Assembly (NCBI GenBank): GCA_000503195.1
Contig: AYSC01000003.1
Coordinates: 124,001-188,000 of the forward strand
Reading direction: 5' to 3'
DNA length: 64,000 nucleotides
Source: Blastomonas sp. CACIA14H2
GTDB lineage: Bacteria; Pseudomonadota; Alphaproteobacteria; Sphingomonadales; Sphingomonadaceae
The translations under genes were made by a program, and so were the position numbers. This document shows, piece by piece, positions 25,778 to 33,884 of this stretch. Below the pieces are notes generated by a model. The model was not told the origin of the DNA. It worked only from the letters and a program-made list of their open reading frames with translations, and did not search any database. Every line of letters begins with the position of its first letter. The first letter of the stretch is position 1.

Positions 25778-28700
25778 GCGAGTATGCCCATGTCGAAAAG
25801 CCGCTACTGACCCAGCTTGGCGCGCTGGGCTGGACAGTGGTGGATCAGGGCAACCAGATGATCCCGCACGATCCGGTAGCATCGCTGCGCACAAGCTTTC
25901 GCGATCTGATCCTGCCGCAAGTGTTCCGCGACTCCGTCCGCGCGCTGAACCAGACATCTGACGGTCAAGATTGGCTGACCGAAAGGCAACTGGCCGGTCT
26001 GATCGACGATATCTTCCGCCAACCGGGCAAGGGCCTGCTCGATGCCAATGAAGCTGTGCATGCACTGTTGATGAAGGCGCAAGTGGACCGCAATGAAGTG
26101 ACGGGCGAAAAAGACCCGACCGTTCGCCTGATCGATTTCGCCAATCCGGAGCGCAACACTTTCCACGCGATCAACCAGTTCCGCGTCGATACGCCCGGCT
26201 GCGTAAAGGCCTTCATCATCCCCGATGTTGTGCTGTTCGTGAATGGCATTCCGCTGGTGGTGATCGAAGCCAAGATCGGCGATGCCAACACCGCCAACCC
26301 GATGCATGAAGCGTTCGTGCAGTTGCAACGCTACCGCGACGCCCGCCCAGAAACGGCGCGCGCTGGATTGCGGGAAGGCGAACCGAAGCTGTTCTACCCC
26401 AACCTGATGGTAATCCGTACCTGCGGTGAAGCGGCGGAGTTCGGTAGCATCAGCAGCGCCCCTGAACATTTCTATCGCTGGCGCAATATTTGGCCAGAGC
26501 AGTATGTTGCGATCACTCCGCCGCTTGGCGTGGTGCGGGAGCAGGAGGAACTGGTACAGGGCCTGCTCAACCCGCATTGCCTGCTCGACATTCTTCGCAC
26601 CTGCACCGTGTTCAAGGATACCGACAGCGGCAAACGGGTGAAAGTGCTCGCCCGTTATCAGCAGCACCGCGCCGCCCGCCGCATCGTGGAGCGGCTGCGC
26701 ACGGGGCAAACTCCGATGGAACGCAGCGGGGTGATCTGGCACACACAGGGCTCCGGCAAATCGCTGACCATGGTGTTCGTCGGGCGGATGCTGCGCGCCA
26801 GCCGCGATCTGAACGACATGAAAATCCTGATGGTGGTCGACCGCGCCGATCTGGAAGACCAACTGGCGGGCACCGCGCGGCTGATCGGTGGGAAGATCAA
26901 CCTGGTGGAAAGCCGCGCGGCGGTGCGCGATGTGCTGGCCTCGCCTGCGTCTGATGTAAACATGGTGATGGTCCACAAATTCGTCGAGACGAAGGACGAT
27001 CTGCCAGACAGTTTCCGCGAAAAGCTGGGCCGCTATGCCCCCCCGCCTAGCGCCGAAAGTTTCGGCGTGGTCAACACCTCCGATCGCATCTTGATAATGG
27101 TGGACGAGGCGCACCGTACCCAAGGCAGCGATATGGGCGACAACCTGTTCGAAGCCTTTCCCAATGCCGCCCGCGTCGCCTTTACCGGCACACCGCTGAT
27201 CACCGAACGCCACGCCGGGCGGCAGACGGTGAAGCGGTTCGGCGAATACATCGACAAATACAAGCTCATGGACGCGGTGGCCGACGGCGCGACTCTGCAA
27301 ATCCTCTATGAAGGCCGCACCGCCAACACCGCGTTGCGCGACAAGGCGGAATTTGATCAGGCGTTCGAGGATCTGTTCGCCGAACGATCCGCCGAAGACC
27401 TGCTCGCCATCAAAAAGAAATACGGTGCGACCGGGGATATTTTGGAGGCGGAAAGCCGCATCGGAGCCATCGCCCGTGATCTGGTGGGGCACTACATCGA
27501 CAACATTTTGCCGAATGGGTTCAAAGCCCAAGTGGTGTGCCACAGCAAGTTGGCCGCGGTGCGGTATCAGCGCGCGTTGCGGGAAGCATTGGCTGAGCGG
27601 TTGGAACGGGAAACCGATCCCGAAGCAAAGCGGCGCATCGCGTTCCTGAAAGTGGCAGTCATCGTTTCTTCTGACGCCACCAACGAATCCGCCGAATTCA
27701 CTGCCGCCCGGCGGGAGGCGCGAGAGTGGAACGCCGTGGAGAATTTCTGCAAGCCGTTCAATCTGGACGATTACGATCAGGCCAACACGGGCATTGCCTT
27801 CCTCGTCGTCTGCGACATGCTGCTGACCGGGTTCGATGCCCCGATCGAGCAGGTGATGTATATCGACAAGCGGCTAAAGGAACACAACCTGCTTCAGGCC
27901 ATCGCCCGCGTGAACCGCGTGACGCATGGCAAACAGCGCGGTTTCATCGTCGATTACATCGGCTTTGCCGGGCATTTGACCGCCGCGTTGAAAATCTATG
28001 CCGATCAGGAACCAGAGGACCTAAAGGCGGGGTTCCAAAACCTTACGTCCGAACTTCCGATCCTTGAAGAACGCTACCGCCGCCTGCTTCAGCATTTTCA
28101 GGGGCTGGGTGTGCATGACATCGAGGCGTTCCTGACAGGCACGTTGGCATCTCCTGAGGATGACGTGCGCGTGGTCCACAAAGCGGTAGATGCGCTGGAG
28201 GGGATCAAGGCGCGGGCGGATTTTGAAGTCTATCTCAAAAAATTCCTGATGAGCTTGGACCTTATCCTGCCGGGTGCAGCCGCGCACCGCTATCGGGGGC
28301 CAGCGCGTCGGCTTGGCTATCTGATGCGTATGGCCAAGGAACGGTTCAAGGACGATTCCATTGACTTCGCCGGGGTGGGCGAAAAAGTCGCGGCGCTGAT
28401 CAACAAGCACTTGATCGAACTCGGCGTCGATCCGCAGATACCGCCCGTCGAACTGCTCGATCCCGATTTCGTTGTGCAGGTTACGGGCCATGCCCAAGGC
28501 AGCACCCGCGCCAAGGCTAGCGAGATGGAGCACGCCATCCGCAAGCACTGCACCATCCATTTCGATGAAGACCCTGCATTCTTCAAACGGATGAGCGAAA
28601 AGCTCGACACGCTGATCGCCAAGCATGGCGATGACTGGAAACTGTTGGCCGAAGCATATGAGGGGCTGCGCGCAGATATCCGGGCGGGTCGAGGCAAGGG

Positions 28701-29016
28701 GGATAGCGAACAACCTGCCGAGATGGCTGTCTTCAAGGACAATCTGTTCGCCCTGATCGGAGACGGCGCGACCCTATCGCTTGAAGATGCGGCAATGCTG
28801 GACGCCTTGTCGTCCCGGCTTGTCAGCCTTATTCGCGATGCAATTGCCATCGTCGATTTCTGGCGAAAGCCGGATCAAGTGCGGCGTTTACGGGCCAATA
28901 TCGACACAGAATTGATGGTCTCAGGTATCAGCGCCGTTCAGGATCACCACCAGCGGATAGCCGTGGAACTGACTAAACTGGCCGAAAAGCGCCATGCGGA
29001 GTTGCTCCGGTCATGA
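25774..29016 (+). CDS. hsdR: Type I restriction endonuclease subunit R
   Basis: HsdR translocates and cuts unmethylated DNA. The 1080-aa protein has an N-terminal PD-(D/E)xK nuclease (IPDVVLFVNGIPLVVIEAKIG, with Asp and E-A-K). An SF2 helicase motor follows with Walker A THTQGSGKSLTM, Walker B MVDEAHRTQ, motif III AFTGTPL and motif VI region AIARVNR. The C-terminal helical domain binds HsdM. It begins in a 4-nt overlap with hsdS and ends in a 4-nt overlap with the metalloprotease gene. Confidence 0.95.
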   Translation: MSEYAHVEKPLLTQLGALGWTVVDQGNQMIPHDPVASLRTSFRDLILPQVFRDSVRALNQTSDGQDWLTERQLAGLIDDIFRQPGKGLLDANEAVHALLMKAQVDRNEVTGEKDPTVRLIDFANPERNTFHAINQFRVDTPGCVKAFIIPDVVLFVNGIPLVVIEAKIGDANTANPMHEAFVQLQRYRDARPETARAGLREGEPKLFYPNLMVIRTCGEAAEFGSISSAPEHFYRWRNIWPEQYVAITPPLGVVREQEELVQGLLNPHCLLDILRTCTVFKDTDSGKRVKVLARYQQHRAARRIVERLRTGQTPMERSGVIWHTQGSGKSLTMVFVGRMLRASRDLNDMKILMVVDRADLEDQLAGTARLIGGKINLVESRAAVRDVLASPASDVNMVMVHKFVETKDDLPDSFREKLGRYAPPPSAESFGVVNTSDRILIMVDEAHRTQGSDMGDNLFEAFPNAARVAFTGTPLITERHAGRQTVKRFGEYIDKYKLMDAVADGATLQILYEGRTANTALRDKAEFDQAFEDLFAERSAEDLLAIKKKYGATGDILEAESRIGAIARDLVGHYIDNILPNGFKAQVVCHSKLAAVRYQRALREALAERLERETDPEAKRRIAFLKVAVIVSSDATNESAEFTAARREAREWNAVENFCKPFNLDDYDQANTGIAFLVVCDMLLTGFDAPIEQVMYIDKRLKEHNLLQAIARVNRVTHGKQRGFIVDYIGFAGHLTAALKIYADQEPEDLKAGFQNLTSELPILEERYRRLLQHFQGLGVHDIEAFLTGTLASPEDDVRVVHKAVDALEGIKARADFEVYLKKFLMSLDLILPGAAAHRYRGPARRLGYLMRMAKERFKDDSIDFAGVGEKVAALINKHLIELGVDPQIPPVELLDPDFVVQVTGHAQGSTRAKASEMEHAIRKHCTIHFDEDPAFFKRMSEKLDTLIAKHGDDWKLLAEAYEGLRADIRAGRGKGDSEQPAEMAVFKDNLFALIGDGATLSLEDAAMLDALSSRLVSLIRDAIAIVDFWRKPDQVRRLRANIDTELMVSGISAVQDHHQRIAVELTKLAEKRHAELLRS

Positions 29017-29714
29017 AGATGTGTGCCCAAGATATCGAATTCACGCTAATCCGTAGCGAGCGGAAGACGGCTGACATCGTGATCGAACGATCTGGCGATG
29101 TCGTTGTGCGCGCGCCGGTTGGCGTTGAGGATGAGAAGATCCGTGAAGTCGTGGCGGGCCGGGCGCTATGGGTCCATCGCTCGCTTGCGGAATGGGAAGA
29201 CCTGAACGCCAGTCGAAGGCACCGCCCCTTGGTTCAGGGGCAAGGCTTCGCTTATCTCGGGCGGTCCTACCGGCTGAAGATTGTGGCGGATAGTGACGTG
29301 CCACTGCAGTTAAAGAACGGTCGTTGGGAACTGTCGGAAGCCTTCGTCGCACGCGATGGCGAGGCTGCCGCACGCAAGGCGTTCCGCGACTACTACATCG
29401 CCAAAGGCATGCAGATTTTCAGCGAACGCGTTCGGCAACTGGCACCACTGGTCGGCGTCGAGCCTGGCGAAGTTAATGTGAAAGAGCTGGGATATCACTG
29501 GGCTTCGTGCGGTGCAGGCGGCGCAATGAACTTCCACTGGAAGACGCTAATGGCCCCACAAAGCGTGATAGATTACATCGTGGTTCACGAACTTTGCCAC
29601 CTGCGCCACCGAGATCATTCCGACGCTTTCTGGAATGAGGTGGATAAGGTGTTGCCGCGTTACAGGGAACGGAAGGAGTGGCTGCGAGTCAATGGAGCAG
29701 CATTGGACATCTAG
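29013..29714 (+). CDS. YgjP-like zinc metallopeptidase (DUF45 / M48 type)
   Basis: The 233-aa protein belongs to the YgjP/DUF45 group of zinc proteases. The zinc site is HELCHLRH (His192, Glu193, His196), and further ligands lie in the HSDAFW segment after it. The N-terminal half is beta-rich (DIVIERSGDVVVRAPVGVED). Such genes often close type I RM operons, where they may control the level of HsdR by proteolysis, by analogy with the ClpXP control of EcoKI. The 4-nt overlap with hsdR supports joint expression; the role is inference. Confidence 0.88.
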   Translation: MKMCAQDIEFTLIRSERKTADIVIERSGDVVVRAPVGVEDEKIREVVAGRALWVHRSLAEWEDLNASRRHRPLVQGQGFAYLGRSYRLKIVADSDVPLQLKNGRWELSEAFVARDGEAAARKAFRDYYIAKGMQIFSERVRQLAPLVGVEPGEVNVKELGYHWASCGAGGAMNFHWKTLMAPQSVIDYIVVHELCHLRHRDHSDAFWNEVDKVLPRYRERKEWLRVNGAALDI

Positions 29715-30859
29715 CCTGCCGGTCGATTAGGGTCGCGAGGCTTGGGCTTGATGCTGTCCAGTTCGGCTTTCAATTCTGATACTTGGTCAGAGAGCCTTCT
29801 GATATCGTCTTGCTGACGCTCTACGACCGCCTTTAGAGCTGGTACTGATGCGCGCGCTTCATCGGGTGTCGTCCCGTAGCGATCAACGTCGCTGATATGT
29901 TTTTGAATCGCGCTACGCGCAGACTCGGTTTCATTTTTTAGATCAATAGCAATTTCTTCATTTCGATTCGAGAGGTTTACCAAAAACACCACAAATGCAA
30001 CTGAAATGGTTACAAGTGCGCCGGCAGCAGCAATCATAGCAAAGAAATTATAATTTCGGATCTTGTCAGCTTGGTCAAGCGCGCTCTTCGCGTCATCTTT
30101 TGCCGACTTAGCATCCCCTGCAGCCTTTTCTGCCGATTGCGTCGCTGCATCAAACATTGTGGGAAGTGAACTTTTGATTGGAACCTTGTGCCCCTTGAAT
30201 TGATCGGCGGCCTTATGAAGGAACTTCTCAATGTCCCAGTGCTCTTTCTTCGGCTCCGATGTTGATTCCTGTGGTCCACGAGCCCCATCAACCGCTTGCG
30301 ATGGCAAGGTTGTTTTTGTAAATTCTATCCAAATTAGACCTTCATCCCTTGGGATCTCGTAGTCCTCATCTGTCAAATTATGAAGCGGAATACACAATTT
30401 TCCCCAAAATCCGGGGTCTATCAGTGGACCAGTACCAAGCAGAAGGCCTCGATGAACATGCTGGATTTGCAAATTGAACCTTAATGCAATAAAATCAGGA
30501 ATTCTAAAATCCAGATCACATTCCACAAATACGATGCTATTGCGGGGGACCACGAGATACTCGTCCAAAGCCGAGTCAAAAATTTTTTCAGGGCAATTTT
30601 TATCTTTGTAGATAAAGGCCTTGGATCCAATGCGCCCTTCGTATGCCGCCTTTTTCAGCCTATCTTTTCGGCGACCGCGCGAATAAAAGAACGGTGATAT
30701 CAACCCGGTTTTTTCTACGACCGAAATGATATGACTTGATGTCAATAGTGTGTCGGGGATGTCCAGAGGTTCAGGGTTCTTAGCCCAAGCGTCGGCCAGC
30801 CGCTTACCACGCTCGCGGCTAACCAGCAGCTGCTCTTCGGGTTCTGCCAATTCAGCCAA
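29711..30859 (-). CDS. Membrane-anchored dCTP deaminase / dUTPase-fold protein without the catalytic Glu
   Basis: The first 180 residues of this 382-aa protein match the trimeric dCTP deaminase/dUTPase fold: EYLVVPRNSIVFVECDL, LGTGPLIDPGFWGKLCIPLH, IWIEF. In Dcd enzymes the strand after IDPGW-x-G carries the catalytic Glu; here that position is Pro (CIPLHN), so deaminase activity is doubtful and the domain may only bind a nucleotide. An Ala/Lys/Asp-rich helix, one membrane helix (about 272-297) and a C-terminal coiled coil (about 340-370) follow. The start is TTG 30859 or TTG 30850; there is no ATG. It overlaps the PurA-like gene by 8 nt. Confidence 0.75.
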   Translation of the reverse strand: MAELAEPEEQLLVSRERGKRLADAWAKNPEPLDIPDTLLTSSHIISVVEKTGLISPFFYSRGRRKDRLKKAAYEGRIGSKAFIYKDKNCPEKIFDSALDEYLVVPRNSIVFVECDLDFRIPDFIALRFNLQIQHVHRGLLLGTGPLIDPGFWGKLCIPLHNLTDEDYEIPRDEGLIWIEFTKTTLPSQAVDGARGPQESTSEPKKEHWDIEKFLHKAADQFKGHKVPIKSSLPTMFDAATQSAEKAAGDAKSAKDDAKSALDQADKIRNYNFFAMIAAAGALVTISVAFVVFLVNLSNRNEEIAIDLKNETESARSAIQKHISDVDRYGTTPDEARASVPALKAVVERQQDDIRRLSDQVSELKAELDSIKPKPRDPNRPAG

Positions 30860-31898
30860 CTAGAGAAACCCTAGGATCAATTGTCATTGGCGAAAATCCC
30901 AGGTATTCTATTTGCCTTCCGATGGATTCTTCGATACCTTTTACAAATTTTTGAACGATCATAGATTTTACCGAACCAGCGCCAAGTGAACCCACATAGT
31001 CCAAGTGATTAAGAACAATCTCTGTCGGATTATTGCATGCTATAGCAGCCTTAACCAGTGACGAGTCAAAGCTGCCAACGCGTCTCAGTTTGTTCGTGAC
31101 GGTAGTGAACTCGCGAAGATCGGCGCCTGTTTCGATGGATTCGGAGATCGCATCCCATGTAGTCTCACCCGGCAGTGGGCCGGAATTACCTGCAACACGA
31201 ATAGGATAGGATCGGACCACAAGAACGATCTTGTCGACATCAACTGGACTCAATCCCGTTTCTGCTAACGCAGCCGCTGCAGTAGTGGCTCGTGAGGTAG
31301 CTTTGGGCCAAAACCCACCATCATAAAGTGACAATCCAAACCCTTGAGTTCCCTCGATAACAATCCGTGCATCAGCGCCCAACCATTGTCGCATTAACAA
31401 TGTGGTATCACACATATAGCGCTCGAGCGGCTCGCAGTGCGCAGCATCATGGCGGTGCAAGGGGAAGTTCGAAGCTTCACGAGCGACGGTTGCCATCACG
31501 GCTGCGCCGACACCGCTTCCCGTCGAACCAATGCCAGAGACGAGCCCCGCCTCTCGCTCCCATGCCTTTTGCTCAGGCGTAATGACGTTCGCGTATGGGC
31601 TGATAAATATCCGGTCACGCGGATAATTGAGCAGTTCTATCTCGCTTTGCAAGACGTCGACATCAATGAACGATCCTGCGGGGAAAACGACATCGACATT
31701 GCGATCAACCGCGCCAGCGGGCAATTGCCTGAGGGCAAATTTTTGACCCGCGCGATTATAGGCTGTGTGGCCAGAGTTTGGCCCCCCGACGCGTACCACC
31801 GCAATCCGGCGCTCGGTTGCCATTCTCACAAGCTCGAGAGAAACCTTACCCTTGCCCTCCGAGCCGAACTGACCCCCCACAACGATTGATACGGGCAT
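30852..31898 (-). CDS. Short adenylosuccinate synthetase homologue, PurZ-like (Ser at the Asp13 position)
   Basis: PurA joins IMP and aspartate using GTP; phage PurZ does the same with dGMP toward 2-aminoadenine DNA. The 348-aa protein has the short archaeal/phage form, not the bacterial form of about 430 aa. The P-loop-like start reads VGGQFGSEGKGK, so Ser13 stands exactly where E. coli PurA has catalytic Asp13; His44 in NSGHT (PurA His41) is kept. Also seen are GIGSTGSGVG and EGTQGFGLSLYDG. As I recall, Ser at this place marks PurZ. The ATG at 31898 has GGGAGAG upstream and overlaps the previous stop as TAATG. A housekeeping role is unlikely in this setting. Confidence 0.85.
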   Translation of the reverse strand: MPVSIVVGGQFGSEGKGKVSLELVRMATERRIAVVRVGGPNSGHTAYNRAGQKFALRQLPAGAVDRNVDVVFPAGSFIDVDVLQSEIELLNYPRDRIFISPYANVITPEQKAWEREAGLVSGIGSTGSGVGAAVMATVAREASNFPLHRHDAAHCEPLERYMCDTTLLMRQWLGADARIVIEGTQGFGLSLYDGGFWPKATSRATTAAAALAETGLSPVDVDKIVLVVRSYPIRVAGNSGPLPGETTWDAISESIETGADLREFTTVTNKLRRVGSFDSSLVKAAIACNNPTEIVLNHLDYVGSLGAGSVKSMIVQKFVKGIEESIGRQIEYLGFSPMTIDPRVSLVG

Positions 31899-33775
31899 TA
31901 GCTCTCCCTCTCCCACTCAGCCGCAAGACTCATGAGCGAGGTAGCCATATCCTCCTTTGACCCGTTGTTGAAGAAGGTTTGATCGGCAAGGCGCTCTAAT
32001 GTCGGCACCATCCGCTCGACTTCAGACGTGATCGCTTCGTCGAACGCTTGGCTCACTTCCGAAGGCTTTAGGCCCAATCGGTCAGCGTAGCGCTCTCGCC
32101 GGATGTCCATAGGTGCGGAGACATATAAATGGACAAAGCGGAAGCCGAACTTCTCCTTGAGAAACGCATGGTCGTCGGGAAAACGAAGGCCGTCGACGAC
32201 AATGGTGCGTGCACCAGACACACGCGAGAGGGTTCGTTCGGCAAGCTCGCGCTGGCGACCGTCCCTGTTGATCTCGGCACCAACTAGCTGGCGATGGTGT
32301 CGATCCAATGGCAGCCCTCGCTCACGAAGCAGGTCATCAATTACCAAGCTGAATCTGGTATAGGCATAGCCCCTCGACTGCAAAATTTCCGCTAGGGTCG
32401 TTTTACCAGCAGCGATGGGTCCGCTCACGCCCACGACAAACGGCGTTCGGTTCACCTCAAGGCGTGGAATGATGAGTGGCGGTTCATTTGTCGTGCCCAG
32501 TTCTTCAGATAGCTCCGCCAGATGAAAAGTGCCGACCAGAGCGGAAGTGATCGCATCCAGCTCATCATGCGTAACTTTTGCCGTCGCAAACTTCCCGCGA
32601 ACACCGAAATTCTTCAATCCAAGTTTCAGCCACTCTTCGCCCGCGCCCTTCCGAGGAATTCGCATGACATCCTGGGCGGCACCAGGGTAACTCTCGATCA
32701 CAGGCAATCCATGTGACCTAAATATTCCGGCCAAACGAATGCCTCGTGCCGTCAATTTTTGCATGCTCGGCAAAAGGCTTGGATAGACGTTCACGCCCCG
32801 CCGCTTGAGCTCTCGTTCGCAAAATCGCATGATGCCGAATTCGTCGCGCGTCGGATCATCATCAAAAACTGTTTGGCGACCAAACGGAAGACAAAGTGGC
32901 GAGTCAATTGACACGAGATCAGGTGACGCATCGATTGTGCGCCGAATGAGATCGTCATCAGTGGAAATCGTTTCGGTCTCCGCTCTCGAACCGTCCAGCA
33001 AACACCATCCCGTTGGGCGCGCCTCTGATCCGGTCAAGTCGATGCCAACGATTCTGGATTTCTCAGCTTTCAGACCACCAAACAATTCGCGAAAGGTTGG
33101 GGCGCGAGACAGTCCTGGGTCCGGCTTCTTAAGACCTAAGGGTAGCTTATGGCGATCTGCCGGAGCCGACCATTCAACGAATTTCACAGGCTGCCCGATC
33201 AAGTCATGCTCATAGCCCAAACGAGCTAGAGCATGATCAAACAGTCCGCCCATGGCAGCAATGTCAGCGCGATTATATGAAATGAGGCGCCGCAAAGAAT
33301 CAACATCGCCGCGAAGATATTTGTGCCAGAGCAAAACTGCGGCGAAACCGTCGACTCCCTCCAAATCTTCACGGAAATTCAAGCCCAACTCATTCTCGAT
33401 AGCTTTCTGACCTCCCGTTAAGCCCACACGACGGCACAGGTACATCAAGTCGATATGCGCTGCCGGAAGTTGGGCTTCAGGAAACTCCTGCTTCAAAAAT
33501 TTTTGGTCGAAGCGGATGCCATTGAATGTCACTACGGCCATGGCGTCGCGGGTGACATCAAACAATTCACTTGGGTCTTGTCCCTTGATGAATGTTCCTG
33601 ACCTTCCGCCTTTTGCCCAGCCGACGAGGGTGATCTCGTCGTAGAAATGGCTCAAGCCAGTTGTCTCGATATCAAGGAATAGAACCTGCTCAGGGTGCTC
33701 ATGGCATATCGCCAGCTTGTCGCGCAGGTCTTTAGGGACAGCCTTAATGATCGATTTTGAAGGCGGAGAGGGCAT
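31898..33775 (-). CDS. Three-domain fusion: RNase H-like exonuclease, DUF429-like domain, P-loop nucleotide kinase
   Basis: This 625-aa protein joins three recognisable parts. Residues 30-185: a YprB-type 3'-5' exonuclease with DIETTG (Asp35, Glu37), FNGIRFD and YNRAD. Residues 240-425: a DUF429-like RNase H-fold domain with VGIDLTGS, LVSIDSPL and THDELDAI. Residues 445-625: a P-loop kinase, GVSGPIAAGKTT, with a DGLRFPDD Walker B-like segment and an Arg-rich lid (RRERYADRLG), like deoxynucleotide or dephospho-CoA kinases. It is first in a tight operon with the PurZ-like and deaminase-fold genes. I know no named system with this fusion. Function is inferred to concern nucleotides. Confidence 0.8.
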   Translation of the reverse strand: MPSPPSKSIIKAVPKDLRDKLAICHEHPEQVLFLDIETTGLSHFYDEITLVGWAKGGRSGTFIKGQDPSELFDVTRDAMAVVTFNGIRFDQKFLKQEFPEAQLPAAHIDLMYLCRRVGLTGGQKAIENELGLNFREDLEGVDGFAAVLLWHKYLRGDVDSLRRLISYNRADIAAMGGLFDHALARLGYEHDLIGQPVKFVEWSAPADRHKLPLGLKKPDPGLSRAPTFRELFGGLKAEKSRIVGIDLTGSEARPTGWCLLDGSRAETETISTDDDLIRRTIDASPDLVSIDSPLCLPFGRQTVFDDDPTRDEFGIMRFCERELKRRGVNVYPSLLPSMQKLTARGIRLAGIFRSHGLPVIESYPGAAQDVMRIPRKGAGEEWLKLGLKNFGVRGKFATAKVTHDELDAITSALVGTFHLAELSEELGTTNEPPLIIPRLEVNRTPFVVGVSGPIAAGKTTLAEILQSRGYAYTRFSLVIDDLLRERGLPLDRHHRQLVGAEINRDGRQRELAERTLSRVSGARTIVVDGLRFPDDHAFLKEKFGFRFVHLYVSAPMDIRRERYADRLGLKPSEVSQAFDEAITSEVERMVPTLERLADQTFFNNGSKEDMATSLMSLAAEWERES

Positions 33776-33884
33776 GGCGGCCTTTAATCATAATCTTGAT
33801 GGCACGTATACCGGCATCGCCAGCCTCGCTGCCGCAAGCGGACGAGTCGCCCATCGCACCCAAACGCGCCCCAGCAAGTATCTG

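Noticed and set aside
25804-27543. 579-codon open frame opposite hsdR
   Set aside because: It is antisense to the helicase and nuclease motifs of HsdR, with no motif of its own.
30852-31898. Housekeeping purA
   Set aside because: The protein is short, has Ser at the Asp13 position and is embedded in an island operon with nucleotide-related genes; a normal PurA is expected elsewhere in the genome.
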